A stretch of 52,505 nucleotides of DNA from JBCCBV01 sp039033855 (GTDB lineage: Bacteria; Planctomycetota; Phycisphaerae; Phycisphaerales; Phycisphaeraceae): contig JBCCBV010000021.1 of NCBI GenBank assembly GCA_039033855.1, positions 1 through 52,505 on the forward strand, in the 5' to 3' direction. The notes under the pieces are model-generated. The model was not told the DNA's origin, searched no databases, and saw only the letters and a list, made by a program, of their open reading frames with translations. Position numbers and translations under genes: made by a program. Each line of letters starts with the position of its first letter. Positions within the stretch are counted from its first letter, which is position 1. This document shows, piece after piece, positions 50,766 through 52,505 of this stretch.

Positions 50766-52348
50766 CCCCGCCTTCCACCCCCACGCCCGAAGCGCCGGCC
50801 CGACCCACCATCGATGGCTCCGAGGTCACCACCGTTGCGATGATCTCGCTCGGCTGCCCCAAGAACCTGGTCGACAGCGAGAAGATGCTCGGGCTCCTCG
50901 CCGAGTCGGGGGTTTCGCCCGTGCCGCCGGACGAGCTCGACCACGCCGGCGCCGACGCGGTGGTCATCAACACCTGCGGGTTCCTGGAAGCGTCGAAAGA
51001 AGAATCGCTGGGCGAGGTCCGACGTGCCGTCGATCTTAAGAACGCCGGCAAGGTCGGTCGCGTGGTCGTGGCCGGTTGCCTGGTGCAACGCCAACGGGCG
51101 AAGCTGCTGGAGTGGGCGCCGGGCATCGACGCGATGATCGGCGTGTACGACCGCGAGCGTGTCATCGATGCCGTAACCCCCCGCGCCCAGCCGGTCGAGC
51201 GCGACCAGCGCGGCGACCCCGTGGCCCTTCCGGTGTATTCGAGCCTTTCGCGCTCGCCCGCCGACGCGCTGCGCAAGTCGGGCGTCACCGGCCCGGCGCC
51301 GGCCGGGTACTTCGAGTCGGACTCCGCCCGCCTGCGCCTGACCCCCCGCCACTACGCCTACCTGCGTTTGGGCGAAGGCTGCAACCAGGCCTGCGCGTTC
51401 TGCACCATCCCCAGCATCCGCGGACGGCTGCGCTCCAAACCCATCGAGCAGGTCGAGGCCGAGGCCCGCGAGCTTTTGTCCGACGGCGCCAGCGAGCTCC
51501 TGCTCATCGGGCAAGACACCACGTCCTACGGCAGCGACCTGCCCGGCGCCCCGTACGACCTGACCCACGCCATCGAACGCCTCGACGCCGTCGCGGCCGA
51601 GTTCGGCGGGGCCTGGCTACGCCTGATGTACGCCTACCCCTCCTGCTTTGAAGACCGCATGATCGACGCGCTGGCGGCGGCCAAGAACATCACGCCCTAC
51701 CTCGACATGCCCCTGCAACACATCGACGACACGGTGCTCGACCGCATGCGCCGCAAAACCGCCCGCAGCCTCATCGAAACCCTGCTCGACAAGCTGCGCA
51801 CCCGCATCCCGGGCCTGTCGATGCGCACCACCTTCATCTCCGGCTTCCCCGGCGAGACCGAGGCCCAGCACCAGTCGCTCGTGCAATTCATCCGGGATCA
51901 AGCGTTTGAGAACGTCGGCGTGTTCCCCTATTCGCCCGAGCCCGGAACCCCCGCGGCCAAGATGCACAAGCAAGACGCCGTGGCCGAAAGCGTGGTCCGG
52001 CAGCGGATCGACGACCTGATGACCGCCCAGCAAGAGGTCGTCTTCGCCCGCAACCGAGAGCGCGCCCAAGAACACGAGACGATCGACATCGCCATCGACT
52101 CTCCCGCCCCACCGGAACAGGCAACCGGCGATCTGCAGCTCGGACTTACCCCCGGCGCCAAGCACGCCTACGTCGGCCGGTCATACCGCCAGGCACCGGA
52201 GATCGACGGCGTCACCCGGGTGCTCTCGCGCAATCCCCTCTCGCCCGGCGAGCGCGTCCGCTGCCAGACCGTCGGGTTCGACGGCTACGACCTGATCGCC
52301 CGGCCGGTCGACGACGCCCACCGTCGCACCAGCCTGCCGTTGGCGTGA
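50762..52348 (+). CDS. rimO: Ribosomal protein S12 methylthiotransferase RimO
   Basis: A 528-residue radical SAM enzyme that methylthiolates an Asp of ribosomal protein S12. N-terminal MTTase domain with cluster cysteines C32 (SLGCPKNLVDSE), C72 (NTCGFLEASKEES) and C106 (AGCLVQR). The radical SAM CxxxCxxC is C207, C211, C214 (EGCNQACAFCTIPS). The LPYLDMPLQH-type segment appears as ITPYLDMPLQHIDD. TRAM domain at the C-terminus. SLGCPKN and FLEASKEES are RimO rather than MiaB signatures. The N-terminal 20 residues are Pro/Thr-rich and extra. Confidence 0.93.
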   Translation: MTPPSTPTPEAPARPTIDGSEVTTVAMISLGCPKNLVDSEKMLGLLAESGVSPVPPDELDHAGADAVVINTCGFLEASKEESLGEVRRAVDLKNAGKVGRVVVAGCLVQRQRAKLLEWAPGIDAMIGVYDRERVIDAVTPRAQPVERDQRGDPVALPVYSSLSRSPADALRKSGVTGPAPAGYFESDSARLRLTPRHYAYLRLGEGCNQACAFCTIPSIRGRLRSKPIEQVEAEARELLSDGASELLLIGQDTTSYGSDLPGAPYDLTHAIERLDAVAAEFGGAWLRLMYAYPSCFEDRMIDALAAAKNITPYLDMPLQHIDDTVLDRMRRKTARSLIETLLDKLRTRIPGLSMRTTFISGFPGETEAQHQSLVQFIRDQAFENVGVFPYSPEPGTPAAKMHKQDAVAESVVRQRIDDLMTAQQEVVFARNRERAQEHETIDIAIDSPAPPEQATGDLQLGLTPGAKHAYVGRSYRQAPEIDGVTRVLSRNPLSPGERVRCQTVGFDGYDLIARPVDDAHRRTSLPLA

Positions 52349-52430
52349 GGGTCTTTTGCGCCATGTCGTCTAAGGCTTGCGCCTTGGCGCAGTTGCGTCC
52401 ACCGTAGGTCACCCGCCAAGGAGACCCACG

Positions 52431-52505
52431 ATGGAACGCGAACTGTTCACGCTGCTGCTGGCCGTGCTCGACCGCCTGCCCGAAGCCCGGCGTCGGCCGG
52501 CCAAG
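52431..52505 (+). CDS. Start of an unidentified gene (3' partial)
   Basis: AAGGAGA lies 8-14 bases before an ATG that opens a frame to the end of the window (25 codons: MERELFTLLLAVLDRLPEAR...). Too short to identify; likely helical. Confidence 0.5.
   Translation, partial: MERELFTLLLAVLDRLPEARRRPAK

Overview
The window looks like a chromosome segment of a planctomycete, most likely a marine polysaccharide-degrading member of the Phycisphaerae. The evidence is indirect: high GC, many exported proteins ending in PEP-CTERM sorting tails, dockerin-like repeats of the type D-A-N-x-D-G-x-V-D-L-L-D-F-D just before those tails, and a DUF1559-type pseudopilin. No 16S rRNA is present, so the placement is inference.

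Layout. 1-5041: four exported PEP-CTERM proteins, namely two related proteins of unknown function, a GH16 glucanase-type enzyme and a Fes/IroE-like esterase. 5091-7836: an SDR oxidoreductase and an unrecognised secreted protein. 7944-14820: a NamZ-type muramidase, then an alpha-glucan module (MalQ, glucan phosphorylase, GH13 lipoprotein). 14901-20237: DUF1460 protein, homocysteine methyltransferase-family protein, another PEP-CTERM protein, and a coupled ADP-ribosylglycohydrolase/epimerase pair. 20324-36363: a xylan and xylose utilisation locus (xylulokinase, two GH10 xylanases, pseudopilin, GH43 xylosidase, xylose isomerase, LacI regulator, two PEP-CTERM proteins that share a domain, GPH-type symporter). 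The palindrome GCAACCGGTTGC recurs at its promoters, usually between the -35 and -10 boxes, and is the probable operator of the LacI protein.

36448-43110 is a 6.5-kb integrative element inserted in the 3' end of the tmRNA gene ssrA and bounded by a 133-bp perfect direct repeat. It carries a 59-codon ORF, a replication-initiation-factor-like gene, an MmeI-type restriction-modification enzyme, and a tightly overlapped RHH regulator, excisionase and tyrosine integrase operon. The integrase reading frame runs through the attachment repeat into the antisense strand of ssrA. At the other end of the element the same frame continues as an orphan 3' piece that overlaps the 59-codon ORF and rep. In the predicted circle, RHH, xis, int, the small ORF and rep would form one continuous overlapping operon. 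Integration would cut it inside int, change the integrase C-terminus and separate rep from its promoter. This inferred integration switch is the most interesting point in the window.

43085-52505: ssrA, several unrecognised genes, a DUF2283 gene next to a broken DUF4258 remnant, rho, a His-rich ZIP transporter, a small lipoprotein, rimO, and the start of a further gene.
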